From: Opacimonas immobilis
GTDB taxonomy: Bacteria; Pseudomonadota; Gammaproteobacteria; Enterobacterales; Alteromonadaceae
Assembly: GCF_048282545.1 (NCBI RefSeq)
Contig: NZ_CP182485.1
Location: forward strand, 310,001 to 374,000
Reading direction: 5' to 3'
Length of the DNA stretch: 64,000 nucleotides
The translations under genes were made by a program, and so were the position numbers. Positions 1-9,971 of this stretch are shown here, one piece after another. The notes below the pieces were generated by a model. It was not told the origin of the DNA, did not search any database, and worked only from the letters and a program-made list of their open reading frames with translations. Each line of letters opens with the position of its first letter. Position 1 is the first letter of the stretch.

Positions 1-293
1 TTGAGTTCTCTCATGTTATGTATGACGGACGCTGGTTTACGGCACTTAATGATGCCTTACTTGCAGGCGCTAACTCATTTGCGCAACTCGTTACCGGTGA
101 CATTGTGGTAAAACTGTACAAAGGCACTGCAACAGTGACTCAGCGCCGTTCACCGAACAGCTTGTACTCTGAAGATTTTGCGACTTTTGGTGCGGATGAT
201 GTCTATGACCAATCACATGCTGAAGGCTTCATTCGTTTATTCAGTTTATCAAGCCGCATCAAAGCGATGCACGATATGGATAAAGCCAAGTAA
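1..293 (+). CDS. argG: Argininosuccinate synthase, C-terminal fragment
   Basis: Only the last 96 codons are in the window; the first complete codon begins at base 3 and the gene continues off the left edge. The peptide reads EFSHVMYDGRWFTALNDALL and ends near SSRIKAMHDM, which I recognise as the C-terminal tail of argininosuccinate synthase, including the multimerisation helix. The enzyme joins citrulline and aspartate with ATP to form argininosuccinate in the cytoplasm, the penultimate step of arginine synthesis. argH follows 20 nt downstream on the same strand, so the two final steps are almost certainly co-transcribed. The N-terminal ATP-binding half cannot be assessed here. Confidence 0.93.
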   Translation, partial: EFSHVMYDGRWFTALNDALLAGANSFAQLVTGDIVVKLYKGTATVTQRRSPNSLYSEDFATFGADDVYDQSHAEGFIRLFSLSSRIKAMHDMDKAK

Positions 294-313
294 GTAAAGG
301 TTAGGAGTACAAG

Positions 314-1702
314 ATGGCATTATGGGGTGGGCGTTTTGCCCAAGGTAGTTCGAACATGTTTCGTCAGGTCAATGATTCCATTGGCTTTGACCAAGTCATG
401 GCTGCGCAAGATATCTGGGGATCCATTATCTGGTCTCGTGCGATAGCTAAAGCTGGTGTATTGACTGCGGATGAACAAAACCAAATTGAAACTGCCTTGG
501 ATACATTACTAGCCAAAGCAAAAGCGGGCGAGTTGGATTTTTCGCAGACCGATGAAGAAGACATTCATGCTTTTGTTGAGGCTGAGTTGACCAAACAACT
601 CGGTGATATTGGCCGCAAACTTCATACTGGGCGTTCGCGTAACGATCAGGTAGCCACAGATTTTCGCTTGTGGGTCAAAGACCATGTCAGTATGTTACGC
701 CGTGATCTGATTGCTGTGATTACGGCGTTGGTCAATGTTGCGCAACGTACGCAAGATGTCATTTTCCCTGGCTATACGCACTTACAACGTGCTCAACCGG
801 TGCGCTTTGCCCATTGGGCGCTCGCGTATGTCGAGATGTTCAAACGCGATGTATCACGCCTTGATGATGCCCTTGCGCGCATGAATTATGCGCCACTTGG
901 CTGTGGCGCACTTGCCGGAACCACCTTCCCAGTGGATCGTCATGAGATTGCCTCTCAACTTGGCTTTTCTGGACCTTGTACCAATTCATTGGATGCCGTA
1001 TCAGACCGAGATTTTGTTCTGGAGTTATTGTTTTGTGCTTCCACCTCGATGATGCATATTTCGCGTATGGCGGAAGATTTAATTTTTTACAATTCAGGTG
1101 AATCTGGCTTTATTTCGCTTGGCGATAGTGTGACCTCAGGTTCTTCTTTGATGCCACAAAAGAAAAATCCCGATGCGTGTGAGTTAATGCGCGGTAAGTG
1201 TGGTCGTGTCTTTGGTGCCCTGCAAGGACTACTGGTCACGATGAAAGGCTTGCCTCTTGCATACAATAAAGACATGCAAGAAGATAAAGAAGGTGCAATG
1301 GATGCCGTCACGCAATGGCACATTTGTCTAGCGATTTCGGTAGAAGTACTTGACAGCATGCAAGTGGATAAAGCTCGTTGTGAACAGGCCGCTAAGCAAG
1401 GCTATGCCAATGCTACAGAACTCGCAGACTACTTGGTCGAGCGCGGTATTCCTTTTAGAACGGCGCACGATATTTCTGGTCAAGCGGTGGTGTACGCCAT
1501 CGAACAGGGTAAGGCTTTAGAGGAACTAACTGTCACAGAGTTGCAACAGTTTTCCTCTATCATTCAAGACGATGTATACCCTGTCTTGCAATTAGAGTAT
1601 CTGGTTGATAAACGCAATATCCTTGGCGGTACTGGCAAAGAACCCGTCACAAAAGCCATCGAACATGCCCTTGCGTTTTTAGCCGCTCAGCAAGTATGTT
1701 AG
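314..1702 (+). CDS. argH: Argininosuccinate lyase
   Basis: A 462-residue member of the fumarase/aspartase superfamily that splits argininosuccinate into arginine and fumarate, the last step of arginine synthesis. Visible landmarks are the N-terminal MALWGGRFAQ, the TGRSRNDQVATD block near residue 108, the TH of PGYTHLQRAQPV, and the flexible-loop signature SGSSLMPQKKNPD carrying the catalytic serine. Length matches the family. A good Shine-Dalgarno-like TTAGGAGTAC stands just before the ATG. It sits between argG and argA with short gaps (20 and 16 nt), so this is one arginine operon. In some relatives argH is fused to an ArgA-like domain; here the two are separate genes. Confidence 0.97.
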   Translation: MALWGGRFAQGSSNMFRQVNDSIGFDQVMAAQDIWGSIIWSRAIAKAGVLTADEQNQIETALDTLLAKAKAGELDFSQTDEEDIHAFVEAELTKQLGDIGRKLHTGRSRNDQVATDFRLWVKDHVSMLRRDLIAVITALVNVAQRTQDVIFPGYTHLQRAQPVRFAHWALAYVEMFKRDVSRLDDALARMNYAPLGCGALAGTTFPVDRHEIASQLGFSGPCTNSLDAVSDRDFVLELLFCASTSMMHISRMAEDLIFYNSGESGFISLGDSVTSGSSLMPQKKNPDACELMRGKCGRVFGALQGLLVTMKGLPLAYNKDMQEDKEGAMDAVTQWHICLAISVEVLDSMQVDKARCEQAAKQGYANATELADYLVERGIPFRTAHDISGQAVVYAIEQGKALEELTVTELQQFSSIIQDDVYPVLQLEYLVDKRNILGGTGKEPVTKAIEHALAFLAAQQVC

Positions 1703-1718
1703 TGTAGAGGGTTTTACT

Positions 1719-3035
1719 ATGGTTTTAACTCACCTTGACATGATTTCACTGTTTCGCAACTCCGCGCCTTACATTAATGCGCATCGAGGCAAGACCTTTG
1801 TCATTATGTTAAGCGGTGAAGCAGTTGCAAGCCCTAATCTGCCGACCATCATTCATGACATTGCGTTGTTAAATTCGTTGGGTGTTCGATTAGTCATTGT
1901 GCACGGTGCTCGTCCTCAAATTGAGGAGCGTGTTGCGATGCGCGGGTTTGATTCACGTTACCGTGATGACATTCGTATCACTGACAAACCCACTCTTGCC
2001 TGCGTGCAAGATGCTGCGGGTTCGGTTAGGGCTCAGATTGAAGCATTGTTGACTATGGGTCTAGCCAACTCCCCCATGCACGGCTCCGATGTGCGAGTTG
2101 CTTCTGGTAATTTGGTTGTAGCAAAACCTATCGGGGTCCGCGATGGTGTCGATTTTGAAAATTCAGGTCAAGTACGCCGTATCGATAAAAGCGGTATCAC
2201 CAATCACTTAAACGATGGTTTCATCGTGTTGCTTTCACCAATTGGTTATTCTCCCACAGGTGAAGTGTTTAATCTTTCTCATGAAGACGTTGCCGTTGAA
2301 GCTGCTCGTATATTGGATGCAGATAAATTGATTGCGTTTTCGGAGCACAAAGGCTTAATTGATAATCAAGACCGATTGCTGCGCAACGTTTCGTTATTAC
2401 AATTAGAAACCTTGCTCGAACAAGACGCCCTAATCAACGAACCCAATGTGCTCAACGCCCTCTACCACAGTGTGGCGAATGGCACTGAACGCTCTCATTG
2501 TGTTAGCTATAATATTGATGGCTCATTACTCAAAGAACTATTTACCCGAGACGGCACCGGTTCGTTAGTAACCGAAAATCACTATGAACAGTTGCGACCG
2601 GCGACAATTGAAGATGTAGTCGGAATATTACAACTCATCAAACCGCTTGAAGAAAGCGGTGCTTTAGTCAAGCGCTCCCGGGAACGTCTCGAAAATGAAA
2701 TAGAGCATTTTACTGTCATTGAGCGTGACGGTATGATCATTGCGTGCGCAGCGTTGTATCCCTATCCAGACGAGTCTTGTGGTGAAGTTGCTTGTGTGGC
2801 TACCCACAGTGATTACCGAGGAAAAAACAGAGGCGAGCGCTTGCTTGAAGCACTCATCAATGAAGCGCAGCAAAACGATCTTACCACCCTATTTGTACTG
2901 ACTACACTAACCGCACATTGGTTTATGGAGCAAGGTTTTCAACCTGGGGATGTGGCAGACTTACCTACTGCAAAAAAAGAGTTATATAACTTTACTCGCA
3001 ACAGCAAAGTCTTTACATTACAAGTCGCAAATTAA
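1719..3035 (+). CDS. argA: Amino-acid N-acetyltransferase (N-acetylglutamate synthase)
   Basis: A 438-residue protein with the classical ArgA layout: an N-terminal amino-acid-kinase-like domain (roughly 1-290, with the glycine-poor but recognisable VIVHGARPQIEERV arginine-sensing segment) and a C-terminal GNAT acetyltransferase (roughly 295-430, with the acetyl-CoA loop around DYRGKNRGERLL). It acetylates glutamate from acetyl-CoA as the first, feedback-inhibited step of arginine synthesis. It is the last gene of argG-argH-argA. Its stop codon is separated by a single base from the stop of the convergent maeA, and I see no hairpin terminator between them. Confidence 0.95.
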   Translation: MVLTHLDMISLFRNSAPYINAHRGKTFVIMLSGEAVASPNLPTIIHDIALLNSLGVRLVIVHGARPQIEERVAMRGFDSRYRDDIRITDKPTLACVQDAAGSVRAQIEALLTMGLANSPMHGSDVRVASGNLVVAKPIGVRDGVDFENSGQVRRIDKSGITNHLNDGFIVLLSPIGYSPTGEVFNLSHEDVAVEAARILDADKLIAFSEHKGLIDNQDRLLRNVSLLQLETLLEQDALINEPNVLNALYHSVANGTERSHCVSYNIDGSLLKELFTRDGTGSLVTENHYEQLRPATIEDVVGILQLIKPLEESGALVKRSRERLENEIEHFTVIERDGMIIACAALYPYPDESCGEVACVATHSDYRGKNRGERLLEALINEAQQNDLTTLFVLTTLTAHWFMEQGFQPGDVADLPTAKKELYNFTRNSKVFTLQVAN

Positions 3036-3036
3036 T

Positions 3037-4722
3037 TTACACACTCACTCGCTTATACTCCCGATACTCCGGTTGCCAAAACTGAGCGTCAATACGCGAG
3101 AGTAGCTCTTCATCAGACACACTCAAAGCATGACCCTGTTGCATCGCCACCTTGGCCACAGCAAAACCAATCGCTTTACTGATAGAGTGAATAGCCGTGA
3201 TGGGTGGCAACAACGCGCCTTTCCCCGTGTTGGCCACCGGAGAGAGCTCCGCTAGAGTGCTCGCGGCTACCATTAACATCTCATCACTGATAACGCGTGA
3301 TTTGGCCACCAAGGCACCCAGTCCAATACCTGGGAATATATAACTGTTATTACACTGCGCGATCGGAAACGATTTGCCATTATGAAGCACCGGATCAAAC
3401 GGGCTACCTGTCGCAACAATGACCTCACCATCACACCAGTGGATCACTTCTTCAGGGGTTGCTTCAACCCGTTTTGACGGATTGGAGAGTGGAAAAATAA
3501 TCGGTAATTTATGTTGTTTCGCCATGGTTTTCACGATTTCTTCAGTGAATAATCCCGGAACGCCTGAGACACCTATCAAAGCATCCGGTTTGGCATGAGA
3601 GACAACTTCTAACAACGAAGGATATTCGCCACTAATTTGCCAATCCGAAATAGCATTTCTAGTTTGGGCTAGAGCGGCTTGAAAATCTCGAAGTTCAGGT
3701 GTGTCGTTGGTAATTAAACCTAATCTATCGACCATGTAGATCCTCTCGCGCGCATCTCCATCTGATAATCCTTCATGCTTCATTTGTTGAATGAGCATCT
3801 CGGCAATCCCGCAACCAGCTGAACCACCACCAACAAATGCAATACGCATACTCGAAAGCGTCTTACCTGCTAAACGACACGCAGATAGTAGTGTACCTAA
3901 AGCCACGGCCGCTGTGCCTTGGATATCATCATTAAAACAGCAATAGTCTTCGCGGTATTTTTGCAAAATCGGCATGGCATTAGGCTGTGCAAAATCTTCA
4001 AATTGCACCATGGCTTCTGGCCAACGTCGTTTTACCGCCTGCATGAATAAGGCGATGAATTCGTCATAAGTCTCTTGGTCAATACGCGTATGACGCTCTC
4101 CCATGTACATAGGATCGTCCAGCAGTGCCTGATTGTTCGTGCCGACATCTAGAGTAATTGGCAAGGTATAGGCAGGACTAATCCCACCACATGCGGTATA
4201 TAGGGAAAGTTTACCAATTGGGATCCCCATCCCTCCAATGCCTTGGTCACCCAAGCCCAAAATGCGTTCACCGTCTGTCACAACGATGACTTTTACTTTG
4301 CGCTTTGTGGCATTACGCAGAACATCATCAAGATGATGGCGCTCTTTATAGGAGATAAATAAACCTCTTGAAGAGCGATAAATATCCGAAAAGCGTTCAC
4401 ATGCTTCCCCAACGGTAGGCGTGTAAATGATGGGCATCATTTCAACGATGTGCTCTTGTACTAATTTGAAGTACAAGGTCTCATTGGTGTCTTGAATCGC
4501 ACGAAGATAAATGTGTTTGTTGAGCGGATCATCAAAGCTCTTATACTGTTGATAAGCGCGCTCCACCTGTTCCTCAATGGTTTCGTATCTAGGAGGTAAA
4601 AGACCCATTAAGTTAAATGATTTGCGCTCTCGCTCAGAAAATGCACTGCCCTTATTTAACAGTGGAGTTTCTAAAAGTGCAGGGCCAGCATGTGGAATGT
4701 ATAAATACCCTTTATCTGTCAT
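3037..4722 (-). CDS. maeA: NAD-dependent malic enzyme
   Basis: A 561-residue malic enzyme of the MaeA/SfcA type (E. coli MaeA is of similar length), converting malate to pyruvate and CO2 with reduction of NAD. Visible motifs are IYTPTVGEAC near the N-terminal catalytic Tyr, the GLGDQGIGGMGIPIGKL substrate/metal region, the FEDFAQPNA segment with metal ligands, and a Rossmann glycine loop FVGGGSAGCGIAEML. It stands alone on the minus strand, converging on argA with no intergenic space, and is followed upstream by mrcA in the same direction. NAD rather than NADP preference is inferred from overall similarity to MaeA, not from a proven residue. Confidence 0.93.
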   Translation of the reverse strand: MTDKGYLYIPHAGPALLETPLLNKGSAFSERERKSFNLMGLLPPRYETIEEQVERAYQQYKSFDDPLNKHIYLRAIQDTNETLYFKLVQEHIVEMMPIIYTPTVGEACERFSDIYRSSRGLFISYKERHHLDDVLRNATKRKVKVIVVTDGERILGLGDQGIGGMGIPIGKLSLYTACGGISPAYTLPITLDVGTNNQALLDDPMYMGERHTRIDQETYDEFIALFMQAVKRRWPEAMVQFEDFAQPNAMPILQKYREDYCCFNDDIQGTAAVALGTLLSACRLAGKTLSSMRIAFVGGGSAGCGIAEMLIQQMKHEGLSDGDARERIYMVDRLGLITNDTPELRDFQAALAQTRNAISDWQISGEYPSLLEVVSHAKPDALIGVSGVPGLFTEEIVKTMAKQHKLPIIFPLSNPSKRVEATPEEVIHWCDGEVIVATGSPFDPVLHNGKSFPIAQCNNSYIFPGIGLGALVAKSRVISDEMLMVAASTLAELSPVANTGKGALLPPITAIHSISKAIGFAVAKVAMQQGHALSVSDEELLSRIDAQFWQPEYREYKRVSV

Positions 4723-4811
4723 CGTAAATCCTGTCGTGTGATGAGGTTATTCTTATTGTTGTGTTATTTTTTATAGAGGTATTACTTGATTGTTATAATA
4801 CGAGGTAGACG

Positions 4812-7430
4812 TTAAAAAATATCATCTCCCTCAGCAGACTCTGTTGATTTTTCTTGCTTTAAGGGATCAATCACTTGATCTGAACGCACCGATAACGTCG
4901 GTTCTGTGCCTAATGCAAAATATTCGAATAAGGCTGTATGGTCATTGCGTGAAGTCAACTTACCTGTTGCTCGATCAACTCTGACCTGAGTGATTCCCGC
5001 TGGAATCGTCACAGGTTGAAATGCAACATCCTCCAATGCAGATTGCATAAAATAAATCCAAGCGGGCTGCGCACCCTTGGCACCATCTTCAGCGCCAAAC
5101 ATACCATTACCAATCCAGTTAAATCGGTCCGGATTCATATTGACTAAATGCTGATTGCGTGTGGTACGTCCCAGCTGGCGACTGCTATCATCAAATCCCA
5201 GCCAACTGGTGGCGACTAAGCCAGGCGCAAAACCACTGAACCAAGTGTCACGGGCATCATTGGTCGTGCCAGTTTTACCGCCAATATCAGTTCGTTGTAA
5301 AATGTTACGAGCGCGCCAGCCAGTGCCCAACCAATACGTTTTGTTGTTCCACGAGCCGTTGGCTCGAACTGCGGTTCGCATCATTTCAGTAACTAAAAAG
5401 GCATTTTGTGCCGATATCACCTGAGGCGCCTGGCGCGAATAATCGACCTCTGATATGGCAAAAGGATCATTAGGATCTACGGTTGTAACACATGCTGGAC
5501 AGGCCAACAATGGCTTAGCTTCCCAAATTAACTCGTCGTCATTGCTGGTAATTCGCTCTATAAAATACGGTTTTACCGCATGACCACCGTTGACAAACAC
5601 CGCCAATCCGTTTGCCACTTCAAGCGGGGTATGCGAACCAGAGCCTAATGATAAGGTTTCATCACGCGGGATATCATCGAGTTGAAAACCAAAGTTAGCC
5701 AGATAACGTGCCGCATTTTCAATACCAATGGCTCGCAATAAGCGCACCGAAACGACGTTTTTAGATTTGCCTAGCGCAACACGCATACGAATTGGGCCAT
5801 CGTATACGGCAGGTGAATTTTGTGGGCGCCATGCCACACCGGAACTGGCATCCCACTGATTAATTGGAGCGTCGTTAATCACACTCGCTAAAGTATAGCC
5901 GGATTCCAATGCCGCCGAATAAATAAAGGGTTTTATATTAGAACCGACTTGGCGTTTGGCTTGGGTCGCACGATTAAATTGCGAAGCATAAAAGTTATAA
6001 CCACCTACCACTGCTCTCACTGCACCATCGTTAGGATCCAGTGCAACAAATGCAGCGCCTACGGTAGGCAATTGACTCAATGACCATTGTTCTGAAGCGA
6101 TTTCACGGACATTTACTACATCACCAACGTTAACAATATCCCTAGCCGTTTCAGGAATTGGGCCTTGGCGATGGTCATTGATATATGGTCTTGCCCAAGC
6201 AAGACCCGACCATTCAATTAGAGTATCGGTGGCTGTTCCTGCAATCCTCACGCTAATATCACGCTCATTGACTTGGGTCACCAAGGCCACTTTCAGCGGT
6301 TCGACTGCATCCACCTTGTCGAGTAATGCAAAATCGCTTTCTTGGATGACAACGTCTTGAATTTCTTCAGAATTAGCTAATGGCGTTTCTTTTTCAACAC
6401 TTGTTTCTATCGCATTTAATTCTTGTTCTGCTTCGCGTAACTCGCGAATAGTTGTGAGGGGACCGCGATAACCGTGACGCTCATCGTAATCGTGCATATT
6501 TTGTTGTACTGCTTTTTGTGCGGCATCTTGTAGTGCTGCAGGCGCGGTTGTGTAGACTTTAAAGCCAGCAGTCTCGGCAATCTCTTTGCCGTATAACTCA
6601 ACCATTTCGTTATATACCAAATCCGCCAAATAGGGAGCAGCTAGATCAAGCTCTGCACCGTGTTTTTGTGCCGTGACAGGAGCATTCTTAGCTAATGTAT
6701 ACTCGTCCTGTGTAATGTAGCCTTCGTCTAACATCCGATACAAAACAATTTTGCGTCGTTCAAATGAGCGGTCTGGTCGACTGATTGGATTTAAAACTGA
6801 AGGGGCTTGAGGCAGTCCAGCAAGAGTGGCAATTTGCGCTAAGGTTAGTTCATTTAACGGCTTGCCATAATATACTTGGGCAGCCGCACCAAAACCAAAG
6901 GCGCGATGTCCTAACTCAACTTTATTAATGTAAAGCTCTAAGATTTCATCTTTATTGAGAGTTTGTTCTATGTGCCAAGCGATGAAAATTTCTTTGACTT
7001 TGCGAATATAGGTCTTTTCACGAGTTAAGAAAAAACCACGCGCCAACTGCATGGTAAGTGTCGAACCACCTTGCCCTTTTTGGCCGGTTACAACTAGGTT
7101 GACCAAAGCACGGGTCATGCCGATTGGATCTATCCCATCGTGATCGTAAAAACGGGAATCTTCAGTCGCTAAGATGGCATTAATCAGACTCTGCGGCACA
7201 TCTTGAATGGCTATTGGGATGCGACGTTTAACTCCATATTGACCAATTAATTGCCCATCCTGAGTGTAAATACGCAAAGGCGTTTGCAGACGAATGTCTT
7301 TGAGCACTTCTACTGAAGGTAAATCCGGCTTGACCATAAAATAAATTGTCGCCACAGCTAGCATGCCAAGGGTTGTCCCAGCAATGAAGATGACGGCAAT
7401 AAATTTAAAAGCTTGTTTTAGCCTTTGCAT
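4812..7430 (-). CDS. mrcA: Penicillin-binding protein 1A, bifunctional transglycosylase/transpeptidase
   Basis: An 872-residue class A PBP that polymerises and cross-links peptidoglycan in the periplasm. There is an N-terminal membrane anchor (about 8-31). The GT51 transglycosylase domain has the catalytic Glu90 in EDSRFYDHDGID and the QGGSTLTMQLARGFF motif. A long acidic insert (about 325-385) is typical of PBP1A. The transpeptidase domain carries the SxxK nucleophile at Ser497 (GSNIKPF) and the KTGTTNDARDTWFSGF box. It is divergent from pilMNOPQ, which is the usual arrangement in gammaproteobacteria. Confidence 0.96.
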   Translation of the reverse strand: MQRLKQAFKFIAVIFIAGTTLGMLAVATIYFMVKPDLPSVEVLKDIRLQTPLRIYTQDGQLIGQYGVKRRIPIAIQDVPQSLINAILATEDSRFYDHDGIDPIGMTRALVNLVVTGQKGQGGSTLTMQLARGFFLTREKTYIRKVKEIFIAWHIEQTLNKDEILELYINKVELGHRAFGFGAAAQVYYGKPLNELTLAQIATLAGLPQAPSVLNPISRPDRSFERRKIVLYRMLDEGYITQDEYTLAKNAPVTAQKHGAELDLAAPYLADLVYNEMVELYGKEIAETAGFKVYTTAPAALQDAAQKAVQQNMHDYDERHGYRGPLTTIRELREAEQELNAIETSVEKETPLANSEEIQDVVIQESDFALLDKVDAVEPLKVALVTQVNERDISVRIAGTATDTLIEWSGLAWARPYINDHRQGPIPETARDIVNVGDVVNVREIASEQWSLSQLPTVGAAFVALDPNDGAVRAVVGGYNFYASQFNRATQAKRQVGSNIKPFIYSAALESGYTLASVINDAPINQWDASSGVAWRPQNSPAVYDGPIRMRVALGKSKNVVSVRLLRAIGIENAARYLANFGFQLDDIPRDETLSLGSGSHTPLEVANGLAVFVNGGHAVKPYFIERITSNDDELIWEAKPLLACPACVTTVDPNDPFAISEVDYSRQAPQVISAQNAFLVTEMMRTAVRANGSWNNKTYWLGTGWRARNILQRTDIGGKTGTTNDARDTWFSGFAPGLVATSWLGFDDSSRQLGRTTRNQHLVNMNPDRFNWIGNGMFGAEDGAKGAQPAWIYFMQSALEDVAFQPVTIPAGITQVRVDRATGKLTSRNDHTALFEYFALGTEPTLSVRSDQVIDPLKQEKSTESAEGDDIF

Positions 7431-7563
7431 GGTAATCCTACTCTCAGGCGCATCCGAATTCGCAGGGCTATTCTACACATTTGCTCTGCGCACTGCATCT
7501 TCTATCGCCTTTGATTTACCCTCGATTCAGGTTGAGCAACAGTCTCTTGTTCTCAAACTTAGC

Positions 7564-7585
7564 AAACTGGCCACAAAACTGGCCA
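7564..7585. repeat. Two direct copies of AAACTGGCCA, 12 bp apart
   Basis: AAACTGGCCA occurs at 7564-7573 and again at 7576-7585 in the 266-nt space between the divergent mrcA and pilM genes. The 12-bp period places them on nearly the same face of the helix. Function is unknown; a protein-binding site for either promoter is possible. Confidence 0.5.
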
Positions 7586-7637
7586 AACTTGTGCTCATTT
7601 AAGGATATATTTGTATACCTAAGTGTGATTTTGTGGC

Positions 7638-7660
7638 TCCCCTAATGACTTATCAGGGGA
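7638..7660 (+). promoter_or_regulatory. Hairpin in the pilM 5' leader
   Basis: TCCCCT (7638-7643) and AGGGGA (7655-7660) form a perfect 6-bp stem with an 11-nt loop, ending 36 nt before the pilM GTG start. No T-run follows, so it is not an ordinary terminator; it could be a leader structure or an operator. No transcript data are available to decide. Confidence 0.4.
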
Positions 7661-7696
7661 CATTCTTAACCTAGTATTTTACAAGAGGTTTAACAC

Positions 7697-8764
7697 GTGC
7701 AGCGTTCTTGGTTTAGCCAGAAAAAAAGACCATTACTAGGCATTGATATCGGCTCTAGTACTGTAAAAGCATTACTGTTGCAACCGAGTAATGACGGTTT
7801 TTGTGTATTGGGCGCAGCCATTGAAGCGTTGCCAGACCAAGCCTTACACAATAGAGAAGTCAAAAACTTTGACGCCCTTGCCATTGCATTAAAAAAAATC
7901 AAACGTCAAATCAAAACCCATCATTGTGACATTGCGCTAGCTATCGCTGGCTCACATGTCATTTCTAAAAAAGTGCAATTCGAAGCTCAGCTAAGTGAAT
8001 ATGAACTTGAAGAACAAATCCTACTCGAGGGTGATAGTTTTTTACCTTTTCCTCTTGAGGATATGTATTTGGATTTTGAACATTTAGGTATCAGCAAAAC
8101 GCATCAGGGTAAAGACGATGTTCTGTTAACTGCTGCGCACCGTGAATTAGTCGATGCCCGATGCACGTTATTGCGTGAAGAGAAACTCGAACCCACTGTG
8201 ATGGATGTAGAATACAATGCACTGGTCAATGTCATGCAAAGTGAACTCACAGGACGTGCTGATACCGTTGATATTGTGTTTCATATTGGTCACGAAATGA
8301 TGCATATCTGCGCACTTTACGATAATGAACTTGTATATCACAAGGAACACCAATTTGGATTGAGCGCTTTAGTCAGTGATATTATGGCTTCGTACCAACT
8401 AGATCGTGATTCGACAGTCAATTCTTTGTTAGACGGAAGTATTGAGCAGACTTGGCAAGATTCAATCTATCCAATTTTTGTTGCACACTGTGCCCAGCAA
8501 TGTGAACGTGCTTTGCAGCTGTTTCAGCATTCGTTTTTATCGGACCATAGCCAATGCATTTGGTTAAGCGGAGGGGTCTCACAATTACCCAATATCCAAG
8601 AATTACTTGGCAATGAACTAACTCAGCAAATTAATATATTAAACCCGCTTGCAAAGTTGAAATGCAAGAATGAAGCAGCCACTGAGCTGTTGGCTCGCCA
8701 TGGTTCGCAGTTTACTTTGGCGTATGGCTTATCTTCAGGGAGTTTATTATCATGTCATCGATAA
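7697..8764 (+). CDS. pilM: Type IV pilus assembly protein PilM
   Basis: A 355-residue actin-like ATP-binding protein of the pilus alignment subcomplex; it lies on the cytoplasmic face and binds the N-terminus of PilN. The phosphate-1 loop GIDIGSSTVKALLL is near residue 14 and the GGVSQLPNI loop near residue 290 completes the actin-like fold. The start is GTG, chosen because AAGAGG lies 8 nt upstream and no ATG fits. It opens the pilMNOPQ operon and overlaps pilN by 13 nt, implying translational coupling. Confidence 0.95.
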   Translation: MQRSWFSQKKRPLLGIDIGSSTVKALLLQPSNDGFCVLGAAIEALPDQALHNREVKNFDALAIALKKIKRQIKTHHCDIALAIAGSHVISKKVQFEAQLSEYELEEQILLEGDSFLPFPLEDMYLDFEHLGISKTHQGKDDVLLTAAHRELVDARCTLLREEKLEPTVMDVEYNALVNVMQSELTGRADTVDIVFHIGHEMMHICALYDNELVYHKEHQFGLSALVSDIMASYQLDRDSTVNSLLDGSIEQTWQDSIYPIFVAHCAQQCERALQLFQHSFLSDHSQCIWLSGGVSQLPNIQELLGNELTQQINILNPLAKLKCKNEAATELLARHGSQFTLAYGLSSGSLLSCHR

Positions 8765-9351
8765 ACCTTCTGCCGTGGCGTGAAAACAAAGCCAAATTGG
8801 AAAAGCAACGGTATTTAACCATCTTAATTGGCATTGCGATAAGTTGTTTTATTGTTGTAATAGCCGGTTCGCAATGGTTGAGTTACCAAATCATCCATCA
8901 AGAGGCACGCAATGCTTTTTTGACGCAGCACATCAATCAACTCGACAAAGAAATTGGTGAAATTCAATATATCAATAACAAACGCGATGCCTTAGCTAAG
9001 CGGATGCAGTTAATTGAGCAACTACAACGCTCGCGTAATACAACGGCGACGATATTTTCAGAACTGGTTACGCATACTCCTGAAGGGATTCGCTTAACTT
9101 ACTTGAGCCGAGTAGATAATACCCTTCTGATCGACGGAAAAGCCAACTCCAACAACCGCTTATCGACTTTTATTCGCAATCTCAATGACTCGATCTACTT
9201 TACATCCCCTGAATTATCATCAGTGACCGCAACCAAGCCATTCTCTCAAGCAATGAGTGAGTTTCGCTTAACCATATCCTTATCGCATGAGTTAATTCCT
9301 CTTTCAAGCACTCATGCTGATACTCTAGCCGCAGCAGAGACAAACCTATGA
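8752..9351 (+). CDS. pilN: Type IV pilus assembly protein PilN
   Basis: A 199-residue bitopic inner-membrane protein. The short cytoplasmic N-terminus INLLPWRE is the conserved PilM-binding motif; one transmembrane helix follows (about 22-45), then a coiled coil and a periplasmic ferredoxin-like domain. With PilO it forms the inner-membrane part of the alignment complex connecting the pilus motor to the PilQ secretin. It overlaps pilM by 13 nt and pilO by the ATGA junction, so its dosage is probably tied to its partners. Confidence 0.94.
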   Translation: MSSINLLPWRENKAKLEKQRYLTILIGIAISCFIVVIAGSQWLSYQIIHQEARNAFLTQHINQLDKEIGEIQYINNKRDALAKRMQLIEQLQRSRNTTATIFSELVTHTPEGIRLTYLSRVDNTLLIDGKANSNNRLSTFIRNLNDSIYFTSPELSSVTATKPFSQAMSEFRLTISLSHELIPLSSTHADTLAAAETNL

Positions 9352-9971
9352 ACTTTGACTTTCAGCAACTCAAAAAACTCAACCAATTGGATTTTGACCA
9401 AGCTCATCGCTGGTCCAAAGAAATGCGTATTGTGGTTGCTTTTAGCATTGCTGTGTTTGTATCGATACTCGCCAGTTACTTACTTGTGGCGCCTAAGCTT
9501 CCGCTGTTAGAGCAAAGTCAATTAACTGAGACCGAGTTGCGAACGCAATTTTTGGCGAAACAAAGAATTGCATCAAACCTACCCGCATATCAAACACAAT
9601 TTGCCAAACTAGAAGAAGATTTTTCGCAGATGCTTAAGGCATTGCCAACGAATAACGAAACACCAGGATTGCTGGATGACATCACCTACGTGGGGACAAC
9701 CTCTGGCTTGCGCTTTCAACTTTTGCAATGGCAACCCGAACAACGCGAGAGCTTTTATACTGAGTTACCTATTCAGCTTGAGGTAACCGGGCAGTATCAT
9801 GCGTTCGGCCAATTTGTTGCCAACATTGCGAACTTGCCGCGCATCGTGACTTTGCATGATTTTACGGTCAATTTTTCCAACAATAGTCTAAAACTGCAAA
9901 TGCAGGCACAGACTTATCGCACGAACGATCCTGATGAAACCAATCTCGATCACGCGGGAGAATCGCAATGA
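9348..9971 (+). CDS. pilO: Type IV pilus assembly protein PilO
   Basis: A 207-residue inner-membrane protein with a cytoplasmic N-terminus, one transmembrane segment (about 27-48), a coiled coil and a C-terminal periplasmic domain containing SGLRFQLLQWQPEQ and the typical FGQFVANIANLPRIV stretch. It heterodimerises with PilN and contacts PilP. Overlaps of 4 nt at both ends (ATGA) tie it to pilN and pilP. Family length and topology are normal. Confidence 0.94.
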   Translation: MNFDFQQLKKLNQLDFDQAHRWSKEMRIVVAFSIAVFVSILASYLLVAPKLPLLEQSQLTETELRTQFLAKQRIASNLPAYQTQFAKLEEDFSQMLKALPTNNETPGLLDDITYVGTTSGLRFQLLQWQPEQRESFYTELPIQLEVTGQYHAFGQFVANIANLPRIVTLHDFTVNFSNNSLKLQMQAQTYRTNDPDETNLDHAGESQ

